From: Streptomyces sp. R33
Lineage (GTDB): Bacteria; Actinomycetota; Actinomycetes; Streptomycetales; Streptomycetaceae
Assembly (NCBI RefSeq): GCF_041200175.1
Contig: NZ_CP165727.1
Coordinates: 7,992,001-8,056,000, forward strand
Reading direction: 5' to 3'
DNA: 64,000 nt
Below the pieces are notes generated by a model. It was not told where the DNA came from, made no database searches, and saw only the letters and a program-made list of their open reading frames with translations. Shown here piece after piece: positions 42,633 through 51,011 of the stretch; within the stretch, counting starts at the first letter, position 1, and each line of letters starts with the position of its first letter. Both the position numbers and the translations under genes were made by a program.

Positions 42633-42649
42633 CACAACCGGTGGTTGTG
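42633..42649. promoter_or_regulatory. Perfect dyad between MFS and LysR genes
   Basis: CACAACCGGTGGTTGTG is a perfect 7-3-7 inverted repeat 17 bp before the LysR start, and a further ACAACCAC half-site lies at 42612-42619. This is the expected autoregulatory and activation site for a LysR-type regulator at a divergent promoter. Confidence 0.7.
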
Positions 42650-42665
42650 CTCATAGGCTACGGGC

Positions 42666-43604
42666 ATGGACCTCGACACCATCCGGACCTTCGTCGCCGC
42701 CGCCGATGCGGGGCAGTTCCGGGAGGCAGCCGCCGAGCTGGCGATCACCCAGCAGGCCGTCTCCAAACGCATCGCCACGCTGGAGCGCAACCTCGGCGTG
42801 CGCCTGTTCACCCGCACCCCGCGCGGCGCCGAGCTCACCATCGACGGGCAGGCGTTCCTGCCCCACGCCCGCGAACTGCTTCGTGTCGCCGAGCGCGCCG
42901 CCGCGTCCGTACGGACCGGCCACCGTCCACTGCGCGTCGACGTGATCGCCTCGCGCGTCGCACCGTCGGGCCTGATGCGCGGCTTCCACCGAGCGCACCC
43001 CGAGATCGACCTCGACGTGCTCATGCTGTTCGACATCCAGTCGGCCGTCGCCGCCATCCGGTCCGGTGAGATCGACGCCTCCTTCCGCGCCGTCGCCGCG
43101 CCCGGCCGGCCCCTTCCCGAGGACATCGAGTCCGTCCGGGTCCTCGACGAGCCGCTCCAGCTCCTCACCGGCCCCTCCCACGCGCTGGCGGGTGCCCGGT
43201 CGGTGCCCCTCGCTCGGCTCGCCGGGCACCGGATCTGGATGCCCGGCATCGTCCCCGGTACCGAGTGGGCCGCCTACTACGACGACCTCGTCGCCGAGTT
43301 CGGTCTCACCATCGAGGCGACCGGCCCCAACTTCGGCTCCGACGCGCTCCTCGACACCGTCGCCGACACGCCGGCCCTGGCCACGTTCATGGGCGAACAC
43401 ACCCGCCTCGTCTGGCCCGCCGACCACGGCCTGCGCCGCATTCCGGTGACCGATCCGACACCGGTCTACCCGCACTCGCTGCTGTGGCACCGAGACAACC
43501 CCCACCCGGCGCTGGCCACCCTCCGCGCCCACCTCGCCACCACGCCAACCGGCCACCACGCCGCGGCCGGCACCTGGGTCCCGAGCTGGGTGATGCCGCG
43601 CTGA
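42666..43604 (+). CDS. LysR family transcriptional regulator
   Basis: 312 residues. The N-terminal winged HTH is LDTIRTFVAAADAGQFREAA then LAITQQAVSKRIATLERNLG and VRLFTRT. The C-terminal periplasmic-binding-like domain (about 90-290) would bind a small co-inducer. It is divergent from the MFS gene with a perfect dyad in between and is probably its regulator. Confidence 0.94.
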   Translation: MDLDTIRTFVAAADAGQFREAAAELAITQQAVSKRIATLERNLGVRLFTRTPRGAELTIDGQAFLPHARELLRVAERAAASVRTGHRPLRVDVIASRVAPSGLMRGFHRAHPEIDLDVLMLFDIQSAVAAIRSGEIDASFRAVAAPGRPLPEDIESVRVLDEPLQLLTGPSHALAGARSVPLARLAGHRIWMPGIVPGTEWAAYYDDLVAEFGLTIEATGPNFGSDALLDTVADTPALATFMGEHTRLVWPADHGLRRIPVTDPTPVYPHSLLWHRDNPHPALATLRAHLATTPTGHHAAAGTWVPSWVMPR

Positions 43605-43782
43605 ACGTCCCGGGTCACCGCGACTCAGTCGCAGGCTGGTGAACGCGGCGAAGTGCCTCGCGGGGCCCTCGAAGGCCTGGCCGCCGCCGCCCTGCGGTAG
43701 AGCCCGGCGTCCGGGATTCCGGCAGATCCCAGCGCCACCGGCTGTACTGCCGGAACCGAGATCGCCCTCGTATCGTTGGCTG

Positions 43783-44451
43783 ATGAGCGCACACGGTATT
43801 GACCGTCCAGCCGATCTCGACGTGGTCCGGGAGTCCTATGACCGGGTCGCCGACAACTACGCCGACATGGTCTTGACGACTGGAATCGGCGACATCCGTC
43901 GCCATCCATGGCTCAAGGCCTCGATCGACGCCTTCGCCGACACCGTGAGCGCGCTCGGGCCTGTCCTCGATGTCGGCTGTGGACCCGGAACGGTGACCGC
44001 CTACCTCGCCGAACGCGGACTCGACGTGTCCGGAGTCGATCTCTCACCCCGCATGATCGAGAACGCCCGCCGTCTGCATCCGCAATGCAGCTTCAGCGTG
44101 GCCTCCGCCACCGACCTCGACCTTGGAGAAGCCTCCCTCGGCGGCGTACTCGGGTGGTGGTCACTGTTCAACCTCCCGCGCGAGGTACTTCCTCAGGTCC
44201 TCGCCATGTTCGCGCGCGCCCTCAAGCCGGGCGGCCACTTCATCACCGCGACACACGTCGGCGACGAAGACCTGATGCGCACCGAGGCGTACGGAGGCGT
44301 GTCCGTTCGTTGGACGACGCACAAGTGGCGGCCGGAACAGCTCGTGGAACTGATAGAGCAGGCGGGATTGCTCCCGGTCGCCGAACTCCGGCTCCCTGCA
44401 GACGAGCACACCGGGCCGGGTGTGGTCGTGATGGCCAAGCGGCCCGTCTGA
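43783..44451 (+). CDS. SAM-dependent methyltransferase
   Basis: 222 residues from ATG 43783. SAM-binding motif I is VLDVGCGPGTVTAYLAERGL, then VSGVDLSPRMIENARR (acidic residue binding ribose), and post-motif FARALKPGGHFITATH. Class I Rossmann methyltransferase; the substrate is unknown. A TATCGT hexamer ends 7 bp before the ATG, so the transcript may be leaderless. The flavin monooxygenase follows 200 bp later in the same direction, which may reflect a shared tailoring or detoxification role. Confidence 0.88.
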   Translation: MSAHGIDRPADLDVVRESYDRVADNYADMVLTTGIGDIRRHPWLKASIDAFADTVSALGPVLDVGCGPGTVTAYLAERGLDVSGVDLSPRMIENARRLHPQCSFSVASATDLDLGEASLGGVLGWWSLFNLPREVLPQVLAMFARALKPGGHFITATHVGDEDLMRTEAYGGVSVRWTTHKWRPEQLVELIEQAGLLPVAELRLPADEHTGPGVVVMAKRPV

Positions 44452-44508
44452 GGAGTGGGTTCCGGAACCGAGGACTTCGGCCAGGGGTGATCCGGCGGCG
44501 GCGCACCG

Positions 44509-44585
44509 TGCTGTCGGTGGCATGTCGGTGGCATGTCTGGCTGTCGGGCCGGTGTCGGCGGCGTGTCGGGCCGGTGTCGGTGGGG
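44509..44585 (+). repeat. TGTCGG-rich imperfect repeats before monooxygenase gene
   Basis: About 75 bp contain repeated units: TGTCGGTGGCA twice in tandem, then GTGTCGG-type units spaced by 8-13 bp (two copies of TGTCGGGCCGGTGTCGG). The repeats end about 65 bp before the start of the monooxygenase gene. They may be replication slippage or an array of regulator half-sites. Confidence 0.5.
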
Positions 44586-44650
44586 CCCGGCACATTTCCA
44601 GAGGTACGGCCGGGTGTCCATCCGGCCGTAGGTCTGGGAGGGGATTTCTC

Positions 44651-46162
44651 GTGCATGACGTAGTGATCGTGGGCGCCGGCCCGGTCGGTTTGTTCCTCGC
44701 CTGCGAGCTTGGCCTCGCGGGCTGCTCGGTCCTGGTGCTCGAGCGGGAGCCGGAGCCCGGCTCCCCGTTGAAGGCGGAACCGCTCGGGATGCGCGGCCTG
44801 TCCGCCGCTTCGATCGAGGCGTTCTACCGCCGCGGGATGCTGCACCCGCTGCTGACGGCGTCGGGCGTCTCCGTGAACCCCGACGCGGACGAGGCGTCGC
44901 CCCCTCGATTCGTCGGCCACTTCGCCGGCATGATGCTCGATCCGGCCAAAGTCGACGTCGCTGCCCTGCCGTTCCGACTTCCCAGCCCGGCACCGGACGT
45001 CCTGATGACGTACCTCGAAGCGGTCGAGGCGGTACTGGCCGAGCAGGCTGCCAAGCTGGGCGTGGACGTCCTGCGCGGCGTCACGGTATCGGCCATCGCC
45101 CAGAACGACGAGGGGGTGGTCGCGCAAGCCGGGGCGGACTCGTACGCGGCGCGCTGGCTCGTCGGCTGCGACGGCGGACGCAGTACGGTGCGCAGGCTCG
45201 CGGGCTTCGACTTCGTCGGCACCGAGCCGCAGTTCACCGGCTACACCATGCAGGCGACCATCGCCGAGCCCGAGCAGCTGCGGCCCGGGTTCAACCTGAC
45301 GCCGACGGGCATGTACATCCGAATGCCCTCGGAAGGGCACATCGGCATGATGGACTTCGACGGCGGCGCGTTCGATCGCTCGCAGCAGCCGACTCGCGAC
45401 CATCTCCAGGCGGTTCTGCGCCGGGTGTCCGGCACCGACGTGACGGTGAGCGACGTCCGTCTCGCCTCGAGCTTCACCGACCGGGCGATGCAGACGACGA
45501 CGTACCGGCAGGGACGCGTCCTGCTCGCCGGCGACGCCGCCCACATCCACTCGCCCCTGGGCGGGCAGGGACTCAACACCGGCATCGGCGACGCCGTGAA
45601 CCTGGGCTGGAAGCTCGCGGCGACCGTGCACGGGCACGCGCCGGAGGGGCTCCTCGACACGTACACCGGCGAGCGCCATCCGATCGGTGCAGCGGTGCTC
45701 GACTGGTCGCGCGCCCAGGTGGCGGCCATGCGGCCGGGCCCGCACGGCCAGGCGATCCAAGGAGTGGTTCGCCACCTGATCGGGACCCGTGATGGAACGA
45801 CCTACGTGTTCGAGAGGCTGTCGGGATCGTGGGTCCGCTACGACCTCGGCAGCGAGCACCCGCTGGTCGGCCGCAGCGCCCCGGACCTCCGTCTCGAGGA
45901 CGGTACGCGTCTCGGGGACCTGATGCAGGACGGACGGGGCGTCGCGCTCGATCTCACCGTCGACGGACGCCTGCGCGGTTCAGCGATGCGCTGGGAGAGC
46001 CGCATACGGTACGCGGCCGGTCCGGCGCGGAACGACCTCGGACTGGGTGCCGTGCTCGTACGGCCTGACGGCACGGTCGCCTGGGCAGGGGATCGCACCC
46101 CGGACCGTGAAGCGTTCGAACGGGCCGCCGGCCGTTGGTTCGGTGGTCCGGAAATCTCCTGA
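44651..46162 (+). CDS. Class A FAD monooxygenase, rifampicin monooxygenase-like
   Basis: 503 residues from GTG 44651, with AGGGG upstream. FAD-binding GxGxxG is in VVIVGAGPVGLFLACELGLA, the DG motif in WLVGCDGGRSTVRRLAG, and the GD motif in RVLLAGDAAHIHSPLGGQGL followed by NTGIGDAVNLGWKL. The C-terminal thioredoxin-like domain (about 390-500) is typical of aromatic hydroxylases such as Rox/RIFMO and polyketide hydroxylases. It uses NAD(P)H and O2 to hydroxylate aromatic compounds; the substrate is inferred only by resemblance. Confidence 0.9.
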   Translation: MHDVVIVGAGPVGLFLACELGLAGCSVLVLEREPEPGSPLKAEPLGMRGLSAASIEAFYRRGMLHPLLTASGVSVNPDADEASPPRFVGHFAGMMLDPAKVDVAALPFRLPSPAPDVLMTYLEAVEAVLAEQAAKLGVDVLRGVTVSAIAQNDEGVVAQAGADSYAARWLVGCDGGRSTVRRLAGFDFVGTEPQFTGYTMQATIAEPEQLRPGFNLTPTGMYIRMPSEGHIGMMDFDGGAFDRSQQPTRDHLQAVLRRVSGTDVTVSDVRLASSFTDRAMQTTTYRQGRVLLAGDAAHIHSPLGGQGLNTGIGDAVNLGWKLAATVHGHAPEGLLDTYTGERHPIGAAVLDWSRAQVAAMRPGPHGQAIQGVVRHLIGTRDGTTYVFERLSGSWVRYDLGSEHPLVGRSAPDLRLEDGTRLGDLMQDGRGVALDLTVDGRLRGSAMRWESRIRYAAGPARNDLGLGAVLVRPDGTVAWAGDRTPDREAFERAAGRWFGGPEIS

Positions 46163-46253
46163 GCACCGGAACACCGACGGTCTCGGCTGGAGAGCCCCCG
46201 GACGCCCCGGGCGTGCTCCGTCGGGGTGGTGTGCCCACGGCAATACGCCGCTC

Positions 46254-46601
46254 TCAGTGCCCCTCCGCCGACTCGGCGATGCGCTTGATGTGCGCGAGGC
46301 GCCTGTCCCAGTCGGCGGCGAGCGCGGCCATCCACCGGGCCGTCGCGTCCAGTGCCGCGGGCCGTACTGCGTACCGCACTTCGCGTCCGACCCGGCTGCC
46401 CGCAACCAGACCGGCGGCGTCGAGCACGGCGAGGTGCTTGACCACGGCTTGGCGCGAGACGGGGAGCCGGTCCGCGAGTGCCGTCGCGGAGGCCTCGCCC
46501 TGCGCCGCGAGCAGGTCGAGCAGCCGCCGTCGCGTGGGGTCGGCCAGGGCGGCGAGGACATCGTCGACGGCTCCCGCCCCGGCGCGGTCTTCGTCGGTCA
46601 C
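46254..46601 (-). CDS. ArsR family regulator
   Basis: 115 residues from GTG 46601, which overlaps the TGA of the SRPBCC gene (GTGA). The winged helix reads VLAALADPTRRRLLDLLAAQ, then ATALADRLPVSRQAVVKHLA and the wing RVGREVRYAVRP. No metal-binding Cys cluster, as in ArsR members that control SRPBCC partners. It probably binds the two dyads before the operon at 47.08-47.13 kb. Confidence 0.92.
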   Translation of the reverse strand: MTDEDRAGAGAVDDVLAALADPTRRRLLDLLAAQGEASATALADRLPVSRQAVVKHLAVLDAAGLVAGSRVGREVRYAVRPAALDATARWMAALAADWDRRLAHIKRIAESAEGH

Positions 46602-47044
46602 GCGGAGGACTGCTCGGTGCGCTTCTTGAGGGCGTCGAGCACCTGGGGCCAGCCTCCCGTGTTGTCCTTCACGGCCTTGGCGCGCAGGTCCTCGGGCCCG
46701 GACAGGGTCGCGAATCCGCTCTCGACGACGCGGAGCCTCGTCTTGTCGCCTTCCGCGGTCAGGGTGAACTCCACGAGGGTGCTGTTGTCCTCGCGCAGTT
46801 CCTCTCCCGGGAACGCGCTGGCCCAGCGGTACGCCAGGTAGGTCTGGGGCTCGACCTTCTCCACGCGCACCGGGAAATCGCCGTACTCGGCGTTCCGCGC
46901 CACGAGGGACTCTCCCTCCCGGGCCACGGCGCCGGACAGGCCCGCGGGGTCGGCGACCCAGAAGCCGGGCTCTGCCACCAGCGGCCAGACCCGGTCCAGG
47001 GGTGCGTCGATCAGGGTCTCGCGTTCGATCCGGTCTTCGCTCAT
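46598..47044 (-). CDS. SRPBCC/AHSA1-like protein
   Basis: 148 residues. The START-like fold is recognisable from IERETLIDAPLDRVWPLVAE, YLAYRWASAFPGEELREDNS and the C-terminal helix DNTGGWPQVLDALKK. Such small hydrophobic-cavity proteins bind lipids or aromatic ligands. It leads a two-gene operon with the ArsR regulator. The gene order (SRPBCC first) is the reverse of the arrangement more commonly seen. Confidence 0.9.
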   Translation of the reverse strand: MSEDRIERETLIDAPLDRVWPLVAEPGFWVADPAGLSGAVAREGESLVARNAEYGDFPVRVEKVEPQTYLAYRWASAFPGEELREDNSTLVEFTLTAEGDKTRLRVVESGFATLSGPEDLRAKAVKDNTGGWPQVLDALKKRTEQSSA

Positions 47045-47074
47045 GACGGAACTCCTTCATCCGCGATCCAATGA

Positions 47075-47126
47075 TGCAACTCCAGGGTTGCACGTCGGCG
47101 ACCCCACGTGCAACCCGGAGGTTGCG
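47075..47126. promoter_or_regulatory. Two tandem ArsR operator dyads
   Basis: TGCAAC-N6-GTTGCA at 47075-47092 and TGCAAC-N6-GTTGCG at 47109-47126 share the same 6-6-6 design. They are centred 34 bp apart and begin 31 bp before the SRPBCC start. Equal spacing near three helical turns fits two ArsR dimers on one DNA face. Confidence 0.8.
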
Positions 47127-47187
47127 TCTGAGGTCCTCGCGCCGGTTGGCGGGGAGTCGGGCACCGGAACCTGGCGGGAGCGATCGA

Positions 47188-48720
47188 TCAATGACTGCGG
47201 ATGACGGCGAGAAGTCCACCGTCGTATGCGTAGCGCCCACCAGCACGCTGCAGCAGAGCCTCGTGCAGCCTTCGGATCTCCGCCCGCGCCAACGTCGTGT
47301 TGCGGAAGCGGATGGTGGTGACCGCCGCCCGGGGGCCGGGACCGACGGGCTGGAAACGTTCCCACACGACGTTCTTCGTCGCCCGGGGCGCCAGTTCGCC
47401 CACCACGACGAACTCCTGCAGCACACCCCAGCGCGTCGATCGCAGCGTGACCCGTCCCAGCTCTTCCCAGGTCGCGCTCCATTCATGACCTTCACGCAAG
47501 AAGTAGAGCCCGTCACCCGCCACGCGCACGCACGCCGCGTCCCCGCGCGCCATGGCCAGTCCTCCCAGGCTCAGCAGGGCAACCGCGACGATGCCCGCCA
47601 ATGCGGCGGAGAGGGGATGGTCCGCGAAGGAGAACGCGGCCACGCCGAGCGGAACGGTCCCTGCGAGCGTGGCCGCGACAGCGACGCGCATGTGCCCCAT
47701 CGAGTACCGCACCTCGACGGGTGGCCGTGATCCCCGCTCAACGGCTGCCGCGGCCGGAACCGCATCCACCACCGTTTCGCCGGCCGGCAAGGCCGGCGGC
47801 CCGGACCCTCCGGGCGGAGGCGGCGGAGGCGGAGACGTGGACGGCAGGCCTGGCAGAGCCGCAGGCGCGCGCCCACCCATGTCCGCAGCGGCCACCGGAC
47901 GCGTCACGGTCTCCGCACCGCCCCCGCTCAGCGCGGACAGCACCTCCTCCGCAGACGGCCGCCTCTCGGGTCGCTTTTCCAGGCACTCGCCCACCACCGT
48001 CCCGAGCCCCTGCGGCAGGTGTTCCAGGTTCGGCATCTCGTGCACGACCCGGTAGAGCAACCCGGCCGCACTGCCCTCCCCGAACGGCATCCGCCCAGTG
48101 GCCGCGAAGCACAGAACCGTCCCGAGCGAGAAGATGTCGCTGGCCGTGCCGACACTGCCGCCCCGGGCCTGCTCGGGCGACATGAATCCGACGGTGCCGA
48201 TCGCCACGCCCGTCCGGGTGAGCACGGTCGCACCGTTCAGCGCCTTGGCGATCCCGAAGTCGATGAGCCGCGGCCCGTTCTCCGTGAGCAGCACGTTCGC
48301 GGGCTTGAGGTCCCGGTGGACGAGCCCCGCCCGGTGTACGGAGTGCAGCGCTTCTGCCAGGCCCGCGCCGAGCCGCCACACCTCGTCCTCCGTCAACGGC
48401 CCGTTCTCCCGGACCCGTTCGGCAAGGTTGGGTGCCGGAATGTAGTCGCTGGCCACCCAGGGTGTCTCCGCCTCCGGATCCGCGTCGACCACGGTCGCCG
48501 TCCAGAACCCTCCGACCGCCTTGGCCGCCTCCACCTCGCGCCGAAACCGCGTCCGGAAGCCGGGGTCCGAGGCGATCTCCGGCCGGACGACCTTCACCGC
48601 CACCCGCCGACCGCTGCGCGACTCGCCGAGGTAGACCTGCCCCATGCCGCCTGCGCCGAGCCGCGCCGTAATCCGGTACGGGCCGACGGCCGCCGGGTCA
48701 CCGGCCTTCAGCTGCTCCAC
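47188..48720 (-). CDS. Serine/threonine protein kinase, membrane-anchored
   Basis: 510 residues. The Hanks-type kinase domain (about 12-265) shows glycine loop LGAGGMGQVYLG, Lys in VAVKVV, catalytic HRDLKPANVLL, metal DFGIAKAL and activation-segment GTVGFMSPEQARGG. A Pro-rich linker follows (about 290-330), then two hydrophobic segments (about 345-395) and a C-terminal domain ending RFRNTTLARAEIRRLHEALL, not recognised. No PASTA repeats. It is divergent from a secreted serine-hydrolase homologue across about 210 bp. The signal and targets are unknown. Confidence 0.93.
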   Translation of the reverse strand: MEQLKAGDPAAVGPYRITARLGAGGMGQVYLGESRSGRRVAVKVVRPEIASDPGFRTRFRREVEAAKAVGGFWTATVVDADPEAETPWVASDYIPAPNLAERVRENGPLTEDEVWRLGAGLAEALHSVHRAGLVHRDLKPANVLLTENGPRLIDFGIAKALNGATVLTRTGVAIGTVGFMSPEQARGGSVGTASDIFSLGTVLCFAATGRMPFGEGSAAGLLYRVVHEMPNLEHLPQGLGTVVGECLEKRPERRPSAEEVLSALSGGGAETVTRPVAAADMGGRAPAALPGLPSTSPPPPPPPGGSGPPALPAGETVVDAVPAAAAVERGSRPPVEVRYSMGHMRVAVAATLAGTVPLGVAAFSFADHPLSAALAGIVAVALLSLGGLAMARGDAACVRVAGDGLYFLREGHEWSATWEELGRVTLRSTRWGVLQEFVVVGELAPRATKNVVWERFQPVGPGPRAAVTTIRFRNTTLARAEIRRLHEALLQRAGGRYAYDGGLLAVIRSH

Positions 48721-48929
48721 ATTTCCCCCGAGTGCAATCGCCTACGAGAGAACTTAGGGCCGGCCCGCACCCGGTGTCAGCCCGACATCGGTAGACAGGA
48801 GCCATCCCTGCAGGCCGCCTTTCTCCGGGCGAGCGGCGGGCCAGCGACACCCCGTTGCGCTCCGAGCTCACCGGGGCTCGAGCGCCGTCCGGCGGGCCGG
48901 GTGCCCGCGGCGGATCCATACTGGGGAAC

Positions 48930-50147
48930 GTGAGGCGTTCTCGGACGGCGTGCGTCTGCGCTGCCGCTTTGGTCGCCGCGGTCCTGCCGCTCGGCGTGGG
49001 GACCGCTCCGGCCGCGGCCGGCGCCGAACCCGCGCGGAAGTGTGTGAGCTCCCCGGACCCCCGAGCGGCCTCGGGCCAGGCGGCCCGCGTCCTCGACATC
49101 GCCCGCGCGTCGCAACGGGAGTTCGGGCTCAACTCGGTCGTCTTCCGCGTCACCACCGGGCAGCGGAACATCGTCACCGGAGCGCTCGGCACATCGATGA
49201 CCGGAGTCCCCGCCGACCCCGCCATGCACTTCCGTACCGGCTCGGTCGGCATCGTCTACATGGCCACCGCACTGCTCGCCCTCGTCGACGAGGGCCAGGT
49301 CGGCCTCGACGACCCCCTCTCGAAGTGGCTGCCCGACGTCCCCCACGCCGACGAGATCACCCTGCGCATGCTGGGCAGTTCCACCTCCGGCATCCACGAC
49401 TACGTCACCGACCCGGTGTTCCTCAAGGAGCTCGAGGCCAAGCCCTTCCGCCAGTGGACCCCGGCGGACACCCTGGCCATCACCAGCAAGCACCCGCTCT
49501 GGTACAAGCCGGGCACGAGCTTCAGCTACTCCCACGAGAACTTCCAGCTGCTCGGCGCCGCCCTCGAGAAGATCACCGGCCAGCCCCTCGACCAGGTGCT
49601 CCAGGAACTCGTACTGGACCCGCTCGGCCTGCACGAGACGAGGAACTCCGCGACCCCCGAGATCCCGGTCCCGGCCCTGCACGCCTTCACCTCGGAACGC
49701 GGTACGTACGAGGAGTCGAGCTACTGGAACCCCTCGTGGACCACCGCCCCGGGCGCGGTCCTCACCGGGGACATCTGCGATCTGGCCACCTCCGCCCGCG
49801 GTATCGGCACCGGAGCCCTGCTGTCGAAGGAGGCCTTCCGGACCCAGATGAACCCCGGCACGGTCGGCCTGGGCACCCCGACCAAGGAGTGCCCGGCCCC
49901 GTACTGCCGGAAGAACACCGAGGCCCTCCACTTCGGGTTCGGCGTCCTGGTCCTGCGCGATTGGATCGCGACGAATCCGTCCTTCTCCGGATACGCGGCC
50001 GTCTCGGCCTACCTTCCGGCGCAGGAGCTGTCCATCGCGGTCTCCGTGACCAAGGGCCCCTCGTCCCCCGAGGACAACTCCGCCTCCACGGTGGCCGAAC
50101 GGATCGCCGAGGCCCTCGCTCCCGACCACCCGCTCACCTTCGGCTGA
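48930..50147 (+). CDS. Secreted serine-hydrolase homologue lacking the catalytic Lys
   Basis: 405 residues from GTG 48930. The signal peptide has core VCAAALVAAVLPLGVGTAPA and cleaves near AAA-GAE. The beta-lactamase/DD-peptidase fold is clear (LLALVDEGQVGLDDPLSKWL, FQLLGAALEKITGQPLDQVL). But the S-x-x-K motif reads SVGI in RTGSVGIVYMATALL, so the general-base Lys is Ile. Y-x-N reads YSH, and the usual NHTSG reads SSTSG. It is probably not an active hydrolase and may bind cell-wall peptides or act as a decoy. The start has only a weak GGGGAA ribosome site. Confidence 0.85.
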   Translation: MRRSRTACVCAAALVAAVLPLGVGTAPAAAGAEPARKCVSSPDPRAASGQAARVLDIARASQREFGLNSVVFRVTTGQRNIVTGALGTSMTGVPADPAMHFRTGSVGIVYMATALLALVDEGQVGLDDPLSKWLPDVPHADEITLRMLGSSTSGIHDYVTDPVFLKELEAKPFRQWTPADTLAITSKHPLWYKPGTSFSYSHENFQLLGAALEKITGQPLDQVLQELVLDPLGLHETRNSATPEIPVPALHAFTSERGTYEESSYWNPSWTTAPGAVLTGDICDLATSARGIGTGALLSKEAFRTQMNPGTVGLGTPTKECPAPYCRKNTEALHFGFGVLVLRDWIATNPSFSGYAAVSAYLPAQELSIAVSVTKGPSSPEDNSASTVAERIAEALAPDHPLTFG

Positions 50148-50211
50148 GGCCGCGGGCGGCTCCGCGAGCGGGTCCCGTACGGGCCCCCCGGGGCGGTGTG
50201 TCAGGTGGTGA

Positions 50212-50802
50212 CGCCGCTGGGGTCTTCACGCGGGCCCCGGGGATGAAGCGCTGGCGCTCAAGACGCGCCACCCGGATTGGGTGGCGCTCAAGGACGGTCC
50301 GCCCGCGCCCGGGTTCGACGCCGTCAACTCACCCGGCCTGCTGCGGTCCATCGACCTCGGCGGACGGACCGTCGTGCAGAAGACCACGGCAGGGACGGTC
50401 GGCGCCCTTGCGGTCAAGGAGGCGTCGCTGGTGCTGTGCGCCGGCTTCGTGGTGGCGGAGGCAACGGCTCGGCTCCTGCGGACACGCGGCTGCGACAGCG
50501 TCACGTTCGTCGTCACCGGCGAAGACGGGCACGCCGACGAAGATCTGGCGTGCGCTCAGTACATCGCCCGGAGGGCCGCTGACGCCGGAACGGATGCAGC
50601 TGAGTTCCTCCGCCGCGCCGGCGCGTCGCGCGCCGCCGCCGAGCTGACGGAGGGTGTGCGTCAAGGAGCCCATCCTGACGACGTCGCACTCTGTCTTGAG
50701 CTCGACCGGTTCCCCTTTGCCGTGGTGGCGACCTTGGAGAACTCGCTCATGGTCCTCCGTCCCTGCGCCGTGCCTTCACTGACCGGCGAGGCTTCGATCT
50801 GA
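50212..50802 (+). pseudogene. N-terminally truncated ComB-like (2-phosphosulfolactate phosphatase family) fragment
   Basis: An open frame of about 195 codons starts after a TGA at 50209-50211. It matches the ComB family from PGFDAVNSPGLLRSIDLGGR through VVQKTTAGTVGAL and the acidic block TGEDGHADEDLACAQYIARR to the end. Homology begins before the first plausible start (GTG 50281), around ALALKTRHPDWVALKDG. The normal first 50-60 residues with the nucleophile/metal region are missing. Only about 64 bp separate it from the preceding gene, which suggests a deletion. A 173-residue protein from 50281 could still be made but is unlikely to be catalytic. Confidence 0.6.
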
Positions 50803-50881
50803 CGACCGGCGGGCCCGCGCACACACCTGGCCGTACAGGGCAGTTGGCGGCCCGCGTTTCCCGCTTGTGATCAGTATGTCG

Positions 50882-50898
50882 TGATCGTGTCACGATCA
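50882..50898. promoter_or_regulatory. Perfect 17-bp palindrome upstream of secreted Ser-rich gene
   Basis: TGATCGTGTCACGATCA is an exact 8-1-8 inverted repeat, with an extra GATCA a few bases upstream. It lies about 115 bp before the next start codon and about 40 bp before the AT-rich stretch GACATAAAGACGGTATTAAG, a likely promoter. The binding protein is unknown. Confidence 0.6.
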
Positions 50899-51011
50899 GG
50901 TGGGCCCCTCCGGATGGGTGCGACCCGGGCGACATAAAGACGGTATTAAGGTGGCGTGCGCCTGCCAAGGTGCCCTACTTGCTCATCACTCATTGCAAAA
51001 CGGGATTGAAT

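Noticed and set aside
46602..47516. Long frame joining the ArsR gene to upstream sequence
   Set aside because: The upstream part overlaps the SRPBCC gene in another frame and lacks protein-like character; ArsR homology begins after GTG 46601.
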